Assembly: GCF_014205015.1 (NCBI RefSeq)
Contig: NZ_JACHMO010000001.1
Location: 6,758,001 to 6,822,000 of the forward strand
Direction: 5' to 3'
DNA length: 64,000 nucleotides
Source: Saccharothrix ecbatanensis
GTDB lineage: Bacteria; Actinomycetota; Actinomycetes; Mycobacteriales; Pseudonocardiaceae
Below the pieces are notes generated by a model. The model ran no database searches. It was not told where the DNA came from and worked only from the letters and a program-made list of their open reading frames with translations. How positions within the stretch are numbered: the stretch's first letter is position 1; the number at the start of each line of letters is the position of its first letter. A program made the position numbers and the translations under genes. Below, piece after piece: positions 8,657 through 16,425 of this stretch.

Positions 8657-9439
8657 GTGCAGCGCCCTAGGACGAGCGGTCGCAGGCACAACCGCGCGGG
8701 TTCGGTCACCGTGGCCGAGTTGATCAGGAAACAGCCGGTACCAGTGCGTATGCCGCACCACGGGCACGCGGCGGGACGCAGTCTGGAGGCCGAGCTGCTC
8801 GGCGACGAGGAACGGCCGGTGGTCCGGCGGCCACCCACCCGGGCGGTGAAGCTCGCCGGTGTGGCCACCGGGGCGATCGTGCTGTTCGCCGCCGTCTCGG
8901 CCGCCTCCTTCCTGGCGGGGAACCGCCCCACCGGTCCCGAGCAATCCCCTGCCGCCGCGCCCGCGGCGATCAACGGGGCGTCCGCGTTGCGGCCGGACGT
9001 GCTGTCGGCGGAGCTGGGCGGCGCCCGACCGCAACCGGCCACCGCCCCGGCGCGGCACGGTGCGCCGCCCGCCGCCGACCCGCCGGCCGAGTCGGCCGTC
9101 GTGGTGCCGCCGTCGAACCTGGTGGTCGGACCGAACCCTCAGGTGGACGTGGTGCGGCGGTTCTTCGAGCTGCTGCCGGCCAACCCCGCGGACGCGTCCC
9201 GGCTGCTGTCGCGGGACCTCCTCGGCGGCGACGCGGGTGACTTCGTCGCGTCGTGGGACGACGTGCAGGCGATCACCATCGAGTCGACCACTTTGCGGCC
9301 GGACGGCACGGTGCTCGCGGTGGTGTCGATGCAGGAGCGCACCGGGCGGTGGATGCGGGTCGAACAGGTATTCCGGTTGACGGACACGACCGTGCCCCGC
9401 ATCGTCGCGGCCGAGGTTCTATCGGCCCAACGGAGCTGA
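8657..9439 (+). CDS. single-pass membrane protein with shared sensor-like module
   Basis: 260 residues from GTG 8657, with GAGGGAG at 8644-8650 (spacing 6). The cytoplasmic N terminus contains VTVAELIRKQ, a short motif that recurs twice in the protein at 9598. A membrane helix follows at about 74-93, then an Ala/Pro linker, and a C-terminal module from about 160 (VDVVRRFFELLP) with the pattern FF-LP, LL--LL, FV-SWDDV, DGTV-AVVSM. The same layout ends the kinase genes at 12293 and 16426, so this protein may be a ligand-binding partner or decoy for those kinases. No enzymatic motif is seen. Confidence 0.6.
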   Translation: MQRPRTSGRRHNRAGSVTVAELIRKQPVPVRMPHHGHAAGRSLEAELLGDEERPVVRRPPTRAVKLAGVATGAIVLFAAVSAASFLAGNRPTGPEQSPAAAPAAINGASALRPDVLSAELGGARPQPATAPARHGAPPAADPPAESAVVVPPSNLVVGPNPQVDVVRRFFELLPANPADASRLLSRDLLGGDAGDFVASWDDVQAITIESTTLRPDGTVLAVVSMQERTGRWMRVEQVFRLTDTTVPRIVAAEVLSAQRS

Positions 9440-9454
9440 CTCTCCGTAGCAATC

Positions 9455-9482
9455 TTGACCAGACGCTGACTCTGCGTACATA
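9455..9482 (+). promoter_or_regulatory. sigma70-like promoter
   Basis: TTGACC (9455-9460), 16-bp spacer, TACATA (9477-9482) followed by AAT, in the most A/T-rich stretch of the 9440-9597 gap. It is positioned to transcribe the gene at 9598 with a leader of about 100 nt. Confidence 0.5.
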
Positions 9483-9597
9483 AATCACACCTTTGCCAAA
9501 CAAACTTCACTCAAAGGGGTTACGAAGACGGTCACGATTCGGTATCCATGGTCCCGGTCAGTAGCGCAATGCACTCCCCGGGAGAGGTGTTCCAGCG

Positions 9598-10452
9598 GTG
9601 TCGAACGACGACAAACGCCGTCGGCAGGATGGCTCGACGGCCAAGCTGTCGGTCGCCGACCTGCTCGCCAGGCGCGAGGCGGAGACGCAGCCCATCCCGC
9701 GGATCACCGAGCGGATCAACGACGACGAGGAGACGGTGCGCTTCTCGGCGGCCGCCCTGGCGTCGGCCGCGAGCAAGTCCCCGGTGACCAACCTGTCCGG
9801 CCGCGAGCTGCACATCACCGAGCTGCTGCGCCGCGAGGGCCGCGCTGGTGAGGAAGAGCGCGGCGGCGGGTTCTCCGTGCCGAAGCTCGTCGCGATGGCC
9901 AGTGGTGGCGTGGTGCTCGCCGGCACCGTCGCGTTCTCCGCGTCCAGCCTGATGTCGTCCCCGGACGAGCGACCGCTGGCCGAGGTGCGCTTCGACGCCC
10001 GTGCCGCGGCGCGGGGCACCAACCCGCTCACCAAGGACCTCGGCGCAGCCGCCGCCAAGCAGCAGCAGGCGCAGCAGGCACAGGCCGAGACCACCACCAC
10101 GACGCCCGAGCAGACGCCGCAGCAGACGGCCGAGCAGACCACCCGGCGCGCGCCGCAGCCCGCTCCGCGTCAGACGACGACCACCACCACGGAGCAGGCG
10201 CCGGCGACCGAGGCGCCGACGTCGACCAGCCAGCAGACGACGACCCCTCCGCCGCCGAGCACGAGCACCGGCACCACGACGCCCGCGCCGCCGCCGAGCA
10301 CCAGCACGCCGCCGCCCGCGTCGTCCGGGACGACCACCCCTCCGCCGCCCAGCGAGCCGAACGACCCGGGCATCGGCCTGGACATCGGCCTCGACCTCGG
10401 CGGGATCCTGAGCCCGCTCGGCGGCTTCGACTTCTTCGCTCCGGCGAGCTGA
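9598..10452 (+). CDS. single-pass membrane protein with Thr/Pro/Gln-rich extracytoplasmic tail
   Basis: 284 residues from GTG 9598 with GGAGAGG at 9581-9587. The cytoplasmic part carries two copies of a short motif, LSVADLLARR (about 17-26) and LHITELLRRE (about 71-80), which is also seen once in the protein at 8657. One membrane helix lies at about 98-118. Outside is a low-complexity tail of Gln/Ala, Thr and Pro (about 140-260) typical of wall-spanning linkers, then a hydrophobic Gly/Leu/Asp end (GIGLDIGLDLGG). No folded outer domain is evident. The function is unknown; the neighbouring kinases suggest it is a kinase substrate or scaffold. Confidence 0.6.
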   Translation: MSNDDKRRRQDGSTAKLSVADLLARREAETQPIPRITERINDDEETVRFSAAALASAASKSPVTNLSGRELHITELLRREGRAGEEERGGGFSVPKLVAMASGGVVLAGTVAFSASSLMSSPDERPLAEVRFDARAAARGTNPLTKDLGAAAAKQQQAQQAQAETTTTTPEQTPQQTAEQTTRRAPQPAPRQTTTTTTEQAPATEAPTSTSQQTTTPPPPSTSTGTTTPAPPPSTSTPPPASSGTTTPPPPSEPNDPGIGLDIGLDLGGILSPLGGFDFFAPAS

Positions 10453-10760
10453 CGGCACACCGTCCACAACGGTCCGCTCGGGACGCCCGGGCGGACGGTT
10501 CGCGGTGTCCGGGAACGCGGTTCGGGGCGCCTGGGCGGACGACTCACCAGGCGGTTAGGCCGTTCGGCCGCAAATCCCGCGATCTTCGTGCGAACGGGTG
10601 TCCCTACGGGTCGGTATCGGGTATCCCTTCCCGGTCACCCCTCGGCTCACGTGACCTGCGCAACGGCGCGAAAGGCGTAGTCACGGCCGGGGTAGGCTCT
10701 GCGGGCGAGCGGTGGCCTAGCCTGTTCCGCGCACCGATCCGCACGACGAGGAGCCCGAGC
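10453..10760. other. 308-bp intergenic region before the first kinase
   Basis: No coding signal. It contains a weak hairpin (ACCGTCC/GGACGGT, 10459-10465 with 10493-10499, with further pairing inside) that may terminate the upstream gene. A TAGGCT hexamer at 10693-10698 could be a -10 element, but I see no convincing -35. Confidence 0.4.
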
Positions 10761-10817
10761 GTGAGACCTGCTGCCATTGCCGCGGTCACGCAGCGCCCCA
10801 GCGAGGTGGCCCGGTGA
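10761..10817 (+). CDS. possible 18-aa upstream peptide coupled to kinase translation
   Basis: GTG 10761 with GGAG 8 nt upstream opens an 18-codon frame (MRPAAIAAVTQRPSEVAR). Its TGA overlaps the kinase GTG as GTGA (10814-10817). The tight overlap and good ribosome site suggest the kinase is translated by coupling. There is no run of a single amino acid, so it is not an attenuator of the usual type. Confidence 0.35.
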   Translation: MRPAAIAAVTQRPSEVAR

Positions 10818-12184
10818 GCAACGAGGACCGCGTCATCGCGGACCGCTACCGCTTCCTGGACCGGATCGGCAGCGGCGCGATGGGCATCGTGTGGCGCGCG
10901 CAGGACGAGCGCCTCAACCGCATCGTGGCGATCAAGCAGCTCCTGCTCGCGCCGAGCCTCGAGGCGCGCGAGCAGGACGAGGCCATCCAGCGCGCCATGC
11001 GCGAGGGCCGCATCGCCGCCAAGCTGCACCACCCGAACGCCATCGCGGTGTACGACGTGGTGGAGGAGAACGGCGCTCCGTGCCTGGTCATGGAGTACCT
11101 GCCGTCGTACAGCCTGGCCGACACGATGGCCGAGCACGCCCCGCTGGACCCGATCGAGGTCGCGCAGATCGGCTTGCAGGCCGCCGCCGCGTTGACCGCC
11201 GCGCACGCGGCCGGGATCGTGCACCGGGACGTGAAGCCCGGCAACGTGCTGCTCGCCGACAACGGCCTGGTCAAGATCACCGACTTCGGCATCTCGCGGG
11301 CCAGCGACGACGTCACGGTGACCAAGACCGGCCTGATCGCCGGCACGCCCGCCTACCTGGCCCCGGAGATCGCCCGCGGCCAGGACCCGACGCCCGCCTC
11401 GGACGTGTTCTCGCTCGGCTCGACGCTCTTCGCGGCGGCCGAGGGCGAGCCGCCGTTCGGGCTGTCGGAGAACACCCTGGGTGTGCTGCACGCCGTCGCG
11501 GCGGGCCGGATCAACCCGCCGACGCTCGACCACCCGCTGACCGACGTGCTGCTGCGGCTGCTCGCCTACGACCCGGCGGACCGGCCGACCATGGCGCAGG
11601 CCCGCGACCTGCTGAACGCGGTCGCGCAGGGCCGTGACCCGAGCCTGACCGGCCTGCTGCCGGCCAGCTCGCCCGGGTTCCCGCCGGTGGTCGCCGCGGG
11701 CGCCACGGCGCTCCTGGACGGCGACCGGACCCGCGTGGTGCGGCCCGGCCACCGCTCGACGGGCGGAGCCTCGCCGGTCAGCCCGCCGCCGCCACCGCCG
11801 CAGTCCTCCAACAACCGGCCGCTGGTGATCACCGCCGTGGCGCTGGGCGCGGTGCTGCTGCTCGGCTTCCTGCTGGTGGCGTTGGGCGTGTTCGGCGACA
11901 AGGACCCGATCACGCCCCCGGTCAGCGAGACGAGTTCGTCCACGGCCACTCCGACCACGACGGTGCCGACGACGACTGTGGTGACGACCACTGTGGAGAC
12001 CGAGACCGTAACGGTCGAGCCGACCACGACGACCCAGCCGCCGACGACCACCACCACGACGACCACCACGACCCCGCCGCCTCCGCCGAGCACGACCACG
12101 ACGACCCCGTCGTCGCCCGTGCCTACGACGACCGTGCCGACGACCACTGTGTCGGTCCCCACCGCGGGGACCGGGGTTCCGTGA
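10814..12184 (+). CDS. membrane Ser/Thr protein kinase (Hanks type) with Thr-rich tail
   Basis: 456 residues. The kinase domain is complete: Gly loop GSGAMG (19-24), ATP lysine K41, HRDVKPGN (138-145, catalytic D139), DFG (157-159), then GTPAYLAPE. A Pro-rich juxtamembrane region precedes one transmembrane helix (about 337-360), and a Thr/Pro low-complexity tail forms the outside, with no PASTA repeats and no folded sensor module. It is therefore not PknA or PknB. It is paralogous to the next gene (12293), with near-identical kinase motifs. The start GTG 10814 overlaps a short upstream frame. Confidence 0.9.
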   Translation: MSNEDRVIADRYRFLDRIGSGAMGIVWRAQDERLNRIVAIKQLLLAPSLEAREQDEAIQRAMREGRIAAKLHHPNAIAVYDVVEENGAPCLVMEYLPSYSLADTMAEHAPLDPIEVAQIGLQAAAALTAAHAAGIVHRDVKPGNVLLADNGLVKITDFGISRASDDVTVTKTGLIAGTPAYLAPEIARGQDPTPASDVFSLGSTLFAAAEGEPPFGLSENTLGVLHAVAAGRINPPTLDHPLTDVLLRLLAYDPADRPTMAQARDLLNAVAQGRDPSLTGLLPASSPGFPPVVAAGATALLDGDRTRVVRPGHRSTGGASPVSPPPPPPQSSNNRPLVITAVALGAVLLLGFLLVALGVFGDKDPITPPVSETSSSTATPTTTVPTTTVVTTTVETETVTVEPTTTTQPPTTTTTTTTTTPPPPPSTTTTTPSSPVPTTTVPTTTVSVPTAGTGVP

Positions 12185-12292
12185 ACCTCGTAAGGTGGTG
12201 CCGATCCCAATCGGGTGACGCAACGTTCTTGTCCTAGTGGCGTCTTGTCGTGTGCCACTGAATGAAGCCCTAGCAGCTACTGGGAGCACGCC

Positions 12293-13891
12293 GTGAGCGA
12301 CGATGGCCGCCTGGTTGCCGGCCGCTACCGACTTGGCCGGCGGATCGGCAGCGGTGCGATGGGCATCGTCTGGCAGGCGCACGACGAGCGCCTGCACCGG
12401 ACCGTCGCGGTCAAGCAGCTCCTGCTCCAGCCGGGCCTCGCGGAAGCCGACACGGACGAGGCGAAGCGCCGCGCGATGCGCGAGGGCCGGATCGCGGCCC
12501 GCCTCCAGCACCCGCACGCGATCGCGGTCTACGACGTGGCCGAGGACGACGGCCAGCCGTGGCTGGTGATGGAGTACCTGCCGTCCGTAAGCCTCTCCTC
12601 GGCGCTGTCGGAGCGCGGCACGCTGCCTCCCCGTGACGTGGCGTCGATCGGCTCGCAGGTCGCCTCGGCGCTCGCAGCCGCGCACAACGCCGGCATCGTG
12701 CACCGCGACATCAAGCCGGGCAACATCCTGCTGGGCAACGAAGGCACGGTGAAGATCACCGACTTCGGCATCTCCCGGGCCACCGGCGACGTCACCGTCA
12801 CGGCGACCGGGATGCTCGCGGGCACGCCCGCCTACCTCGCGCCCGAAGTGGCCAAGGGGTACGACCCGGGCCCGCCGTCCGACGTCTTCTCGCTGGGGTC
12901 GACGCTGTACGCGGCGATCGAGGGCGCGCCGCCGTTCGGGCTGAACGAGAACACCATCGCGCTGCTGCACCAGGTCGCGTCCGGCAAGGTCGTGCCGCCG
13001 AAGCAGGCCGGTCCGCTGACCGCGCTGCTGATGCGCCTGCTGCGCGCCGAGCCCGAGGACCGGCCGACCATGGCCGAAGCCCGCGAGGCGTTGGCCGCGG
13101 TGGCGGCGGGACGGGCCGCGCCCGAGTTCCCGATGGCGATGCCGCAGTCCCACCCGCCGTCGTGGCAGGGCACGCCCGTGCAGGCGGCCCGTGCGCCGGC
13201 CGACCGGCACAACCCCGCCCAGCACAACCCGCAGCCCGCGGCGACGAGGGTGGCGCCCGCGCCCCAGCCCGCGCCGCAGCGGCAACAGCGCCACAACCCG
13301 CAGCCCGCCCGTCCGTCCGGCACGCCGAGGCCGGCCTCCGCCTCCAACGGCGGTCCGATGCTGAAGGGCAAGCGGTCCGCCATTGTGACCGCCCTCGCCG
13401 TCGCGGGCGCGGCCGTCGTCGGCATCCTGCTGGCCAGCATGCTGTCCAACGGCGATCCCAACGACAAGCAGGCCGGTGCGGTCACGTCGACCACGGCCGT
13501 CGAAGCGGGCGGTTCGGCCTCGATGACACCGTCGAAGAAGCCGGTCAACCCGCCCCTCAAGATCACCACCGACCCGACGCCCGCGCAGCAGGAGCAGACG
13601 GTCCGGGACTACTTCGGCATGCTCCCGGAGGACGTGGACGGGTCCTTCAGCCGCCTCAGCGACAAGATGAAGGCGTCGTCCGGCGGGCTTGCGGGCCACA
13701 AGAGCCGGTGGGACCGGGTGAAGTCGGTCGCCCTCGGCGACGTGTCGCAGAACACGGACTACGCGTACGTGATCGTCCTCAACTACGAGATGAAGGACGG
13801 CTCGCGCACCTCCGAGCGCAAGCTGGTCGGCCTGGCCTGGCGGGGCGAGGGTCTGTACATCGACAAGGAAGAACTGCTCGCCCAGCCGTGA
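12293..13891 (+). CDS. membrane Ser/Thr protein kinase with extracytoplasmic sensor-like module
   Basis: 532 residues, GTG start. Complete kinase core: GSGAMG (19-24), K41, HRDIKPGN with the catalytic Asp near 139, DFG, and GTPAYLAPE. A Pro/Gln/Asn linker (about 280-350, with the repeated words HNPQPA) leads to one membrane helix (about 361-383). The outer C-terminal domain (about 437-532) starts TVRDYFGMLPEDVDG and contains KSRWDRVKSV and MKDGSRTSERKL. This domain resembles the C termini of the genes at 7530, 8657 and 16426, suggesting that all bind the same kind of wall or membrane signal. It is convergent with the LysR gene (25 bp gap). Confidence 0.9.
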   Translation: MSDDGRLVAGRYRLGRRIGSGAMGIVWQAHDERLHRTVAVKQLLLQPGLAEADTDEAKRRAMREGRIAARLQHPHAIAVYDVAEDDGQPWLVMEYLPSVSLSSALSERGTLPPRDVASIGSQVASALAAAHNAGIVHRDIKPGNILLGNEGTVKITDFGISRATGDVTVTATGMLAGTPAYLAPEVAKGYDPGPPSDVFSLGSTLYAAIEGAPPFGLNENTIALLHQVASGKVVPPKQAGPLTALLMRLLRAEPEDRPTMAEAREALAAVAAGRAAPEFPMAMPQSHPPSWQGTPVQAARAPADRHNPAQHNPQPAATRVAPAPQPAPQRQQRHNPQPARPSGTPRPASASNGGPMLKGKRSAIVTALAVAGAAVVGILLASMLSNGDPNDKQAGAVTSTTAVEAGGSASMTPSKKPVNPPLKITTDPTPAQQEQTVRDYFGMLPEDVDGSFSRLSDKMKASSGGLAGHKSRWDRVKSVALGDVSQNTDYAYVIVLNYEMKDGSRTSERKLVGLAWRGEGLYIDKEELLAQP

Positions 13892-13916
13892 CCTGGGCGG
13901 TGTTTCGCAAGCCCGC

Positions 13917-14810
13917 CTAGCGGGACGAGGCCTTCAACGCGTCGAGCAGGCTGGTCACGGCCGGTGAGCCGACGCCGTCCTCCCTGATCGCGGCGCAGAT
14001 GGTCCTGGTGGGCTCCGGGTGGCGCAGCTTCCGGATCACCACGCCGGGGTGGATCACGCCGAGGCTGAGCTTGGGCACGATGGTCACGCCCAGCCCGGCC
14101 GCGACGAACCCCTGGGCGGTCGGGTAGTCGTCCGCCTCCACCACGACGTTGGGCGCGAACCCCGCGCCCGCGCAGGCGTCGAGCACGATGTCCCGGCACG
14201 GTCCGGGCGACATCACCGCGTCCACCCACGGCTCCTCCGCCAGGTCGGCGAGGTCGATCACGCGCTTGCGGGTCAGCTCGTGCCCACGCCGCAGCACGGC
14301 CAGGTACGGGTCGTCCATCAGGTGCACGAGGTGCACGCCGCGCGGCGGTTCGCTGTCGCCGTGGTGGACGACGATGGCCACGTCGGCGCGGCCCGCCTCG
14401 ACCTCGACCATCGGGTCGACCGGCTCGGTCAGCTTGAGGTCCAGCCGGACGTCGGCGTGGCTGGCCCGGAACAGCGCCACGGCGGGCGGCACCAGAGCCG
14501 CGCCGGCGGTGGCGAAGTACCGCACCCGGAGCCGCCCGGTCCGGCCCGCGCGCAGGTCGGCGAGCGCCGACTCGGCCTCGACCAGCCGGTCGGCGATGTG
14601 CGCGGCGTGCTCGGTGAGCATCCGGCCCGCCACGGTCGGGCGCACGCCCCGTCCGACCCGGTCCAGCAGCGGTAGGCCCGCCTGCTTCTCCAGGGCCGTC
14701 ACCTGCTGGCTGACGGCCGAGGGCGTGTACCCGAGGTTCACCGCCGCGGCGGTGATGGAACCGGTGGCCACGACGGCCCGGAGCACCTGCATGCGTCGCA
14801 CGTCCAACAT
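13917..14810 (-). CDS. LysR-family transcriptional regulator
   Basis: 297 residues with an N-terminal winged helix (residues 1-60, ITAAAVNLGYTPSAVSQQV) and a periplasmic-binding-like effector domain. Divergent from the EamA exporter gene with only 30 bp between start codons, the classic arrangement in which a LysR protein controls the neighbouring gene. The inverted repeat at 14818-14837 is the obvious operator candidate. The effector is unknown, but an exporter substrate such as an amino acid is likely by analogy. Confidence 0.9.
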   Translation of the reverse strand: MLDVRRMQVLRAVVATGSITAAAVNLGYTPSAVSQQVTALEKQAGLPLLDRVGRGVRPTVAGRMLTEHAAHIADRLVEAESALADLRAGRTGRLRVRYFATAGAALVPPAVALFRASHADVRLDLKLTEPVDPMVEVEAGRADVAIVVHHGDSEPPRGVHLVHLMDDPYLAVLRRGHELTRKRVIDLADLAEEPWVDAVMSPGPCRDIVLDACAGAGFAPNVVVEADDYPTAQGFVAAGLGVTIVPKLSLGVIHPGVVIRKLRHPEPTRTICAAIREDGVGSPAVTSLLDALKASSR

Positions 14811-14817
14811 GACCCGA

Positions 14818-14837
14818 CCTTACAGCTGTGCTTAAGG
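14818..14837. promoter_or_regulatory. candidate LysR operator
   Basis: Inverted repeat CCTTA-N10-TAAGG (14818-14822 and 14833-14837) with a central CAGCTG, in the 30-bp gap between the divergent lysR and eamA starts. It fits the loose T-N11-A dyad expected for LysR proteins. Confidence 0.4.
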
Positions 14838-14840
14838 ATA

Positions 14841-15809
14841 GTGCAGTTCTATTCACTTGTGCTGATGGCAGCGACCACGCAAAGTGGACTCGTGAACAAG
14901 CCCGGCACGCTGATCAGGATGGGTGTACTGGCCCTCATCTGGGGTTCCAGCTTCCTGTGGATCAAGATCGCACTGACCGGCCTCTCGCCGATCCAGATCA
15001 CCTTCACCCGCACCGCCCTCGGCACGTTGGTGCTGGTCGCGCTGGTGTACTGGAACAAGCAGCGGCTGCCCCGGGACAAGCCGTCCTGGCGGCACCTGGT
15101 CCTCGCCGCGTTCTTCAGCACCGCGCTCCCGTTCGCGCTGTTCGCGATCGGCGAGCAGACCGTGGACTCGGGTGTCGCCGGTGTGCTCAACGCCACCACG
15201 CCGCTGTGGGCCCTGGGCATCGGTCTGGTCCTGGGCACGGAGCGGCAGCGCAACCCGGCGCGGTTGGCGGGCCTCGTGCTCGGCTTCGCGGGCGTGCTGC
15301 TCATCTTCGCGCCGTGGCAGAAGGCCGGCATGGCCAGCTGGGGCGCGCTCGCGTGCTTGGCCGCCGCGGCGTCGTACGCGGTCGCCTACGCCTACATCGG
15401 CCGCACGGTGTCGGGGCGTGGCCTGTCCTCGATGCAGATCTCCTCGACCCAGCTGGTGGCCGCGACGGGCATGACGGCGATCGCGATGCCGGTGGCGGGG
15501 TTGCAGCCGGTGCACCTGTCCTGGCCGCCGCTGATCGCCGTGGTGATCCTGGGCGTGTTCGGGACGGGTGTCGCGTTCGCGCTGTACTACCGCGTCATGG
15601 AGGACGAGGGCCCGACGAACGCCACGATGGTCGGCTACCTGCTGCCGGTGGTCTCGGTGCTGCTGGGCGCGCTGTTCCTCGGCGAGGCGCTCAACGCCCG
15701 GGTCGTCATCGGCATGGTGGTGGTCCTCGTCGGCGTCGCCTTGACCCGGAAGCAGCCCGCGGCCGTGACCGTGCCGGTAACCCGGGAGCCGGTGACTACG
15801 CTCAAGTGA
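14841..15809 (+). CDS. EamA/DMT-family transporter (metabolite exporter)
   Basis: 322 residues, two EamA repeats, ten predicted hydrophobic helices beginning near residue 25 (MGVLALIWGSSFLWIKIAL). The family exports amino acids, nucleobases or drugs. Motifs seen: the first-helix WGSSF signature, a mid-protein repeat start at SWGALACLAAA, and the late EDEGPTNATMVGYLLPV. The start is uncertain: GTG 14841 has AAGGA only 2 nt away, ATG 14865 and GTG 14892 are alternatives, and the first 17-24 residues look dispensable. It is likely regulated by the divergent LysR protein. Confidence 0.88.
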   Translation: MQFYSLVLMAATTQSGLVNKPGTLIRMGVLALIWGSSFLWIKIALTGLSPIQITFTRTALGTLVLVALVYWNKQRLPRDKPSWRHLVLAAFFSTALPFALFAIGEQTVDSGVAGVLNATTPLWALGIGLVLGTERQRNPARLAGLVLGFAGVLLIFAPWQKAGMASWGALACLAAAASYAVAYAYIGRTVSGRGLSSMQISSTQLVAATGMTAIAMPVAGLQPVHLSWPPLIAVVILGVFGTGVAFALYYRVMEDEGPTNATMVGYLLPVVSVLLGALFLGEALNARVVIGMVVVLVGVALTRKQPAAVTVPVTREPVTTLK

Positions 15810-15992
15810 CCTGCGATAACCGACCGTTACTCGCTGGTACGGCCAACTGAGACATGGCCTGTGGGCAAACGGGTGGACTTGAGACTCAGGTCTCCCCCGA
15901 TCGTATGGTGTTCACGCGAACCGCGTCCCGATTCCGCCTCTCGGACGTCTCCTCACATGAGAGGGACGACTCCGGAAGGGAACCCACAGGCC

Positions 15993-16403
15993 ATGAGCAA
16001 CGACAGCATCACCATCACGACGACGTTCCACCTCCTCGTCCCGGGCATCACCCCGGCACCCGTGGAGGCCGAACTCCATTACGAACCCGAGGACCCGTAC
16101 GCGGTAGCCGTGCTGTTCCACACCGGGCAGGGCAAGGTCGAGTGGATCTTCGCCCGCGACCTGCTCGCGGACGGCCTGCTGACGTCGGCGGGCGAGGGCG
16201 ACATCCTGGTCCGTCCGGCCGCCGACGACCCGGAGCGGGTGCTGGTGGAGCTGAACGCGCCGACGGGCTTCGCGATCCTGTCCGCCGAGGCGGAGGTCAT
16301 CGCCGAGTTCCTGGACCTCACCTACGACGTGGTCCAGCCCGGCGAGGAGGACCTGTGGATCGACTTCGACCGTGAGCTGGCCAAGCTGGTCTCGACCAAC
16401 TGA
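15993..16403 (+). CDS. SsgA/SsgB-like sporulation and cell-division regulator
   Basis: 136 residues, the standard size of SsgA-like proteins (SALPs), and close in sequence to SsgB: ITTTFHLLVPG, AELHYEPEDPYAV, WIFARDLLADGL, and GEGDILVRPA are all family-typical. In Streptomyces SsgB recruits FtsZ to future septum sites in aerial hyphae. ATG 15993 with GGAAGGG at 15974-15980 is preferred to the open frame extending to 15861. Its presence supports a sporulating, mycelial host. The 183 bp upstream includes CTCCTCACATGAGAGG, a partial dyad of unknown role. Confidence 0.88.
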   Translation: MSNDSITITTTFHLLVPGITPAPVEAELHYEPEDPYAVAVLFHTGQGKVEWIFARDLLADGLLTSAGEGDILVRPAADDPERVLVELNAPTGFAILSAEAEVIAEFLDLTYDVVQPGEEDLWIDFDRELAKLVSTN

Positions 16404-16425
16404 CCGATCGCCTACCCTCCTGGAC

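Noticed and set aside
10604..13699. 1031-codon open frame on the minus strand through two kinases
   Set aside because: Opposite strand of two complete kinase genes; text is Arg/Gly/His rich without domains.
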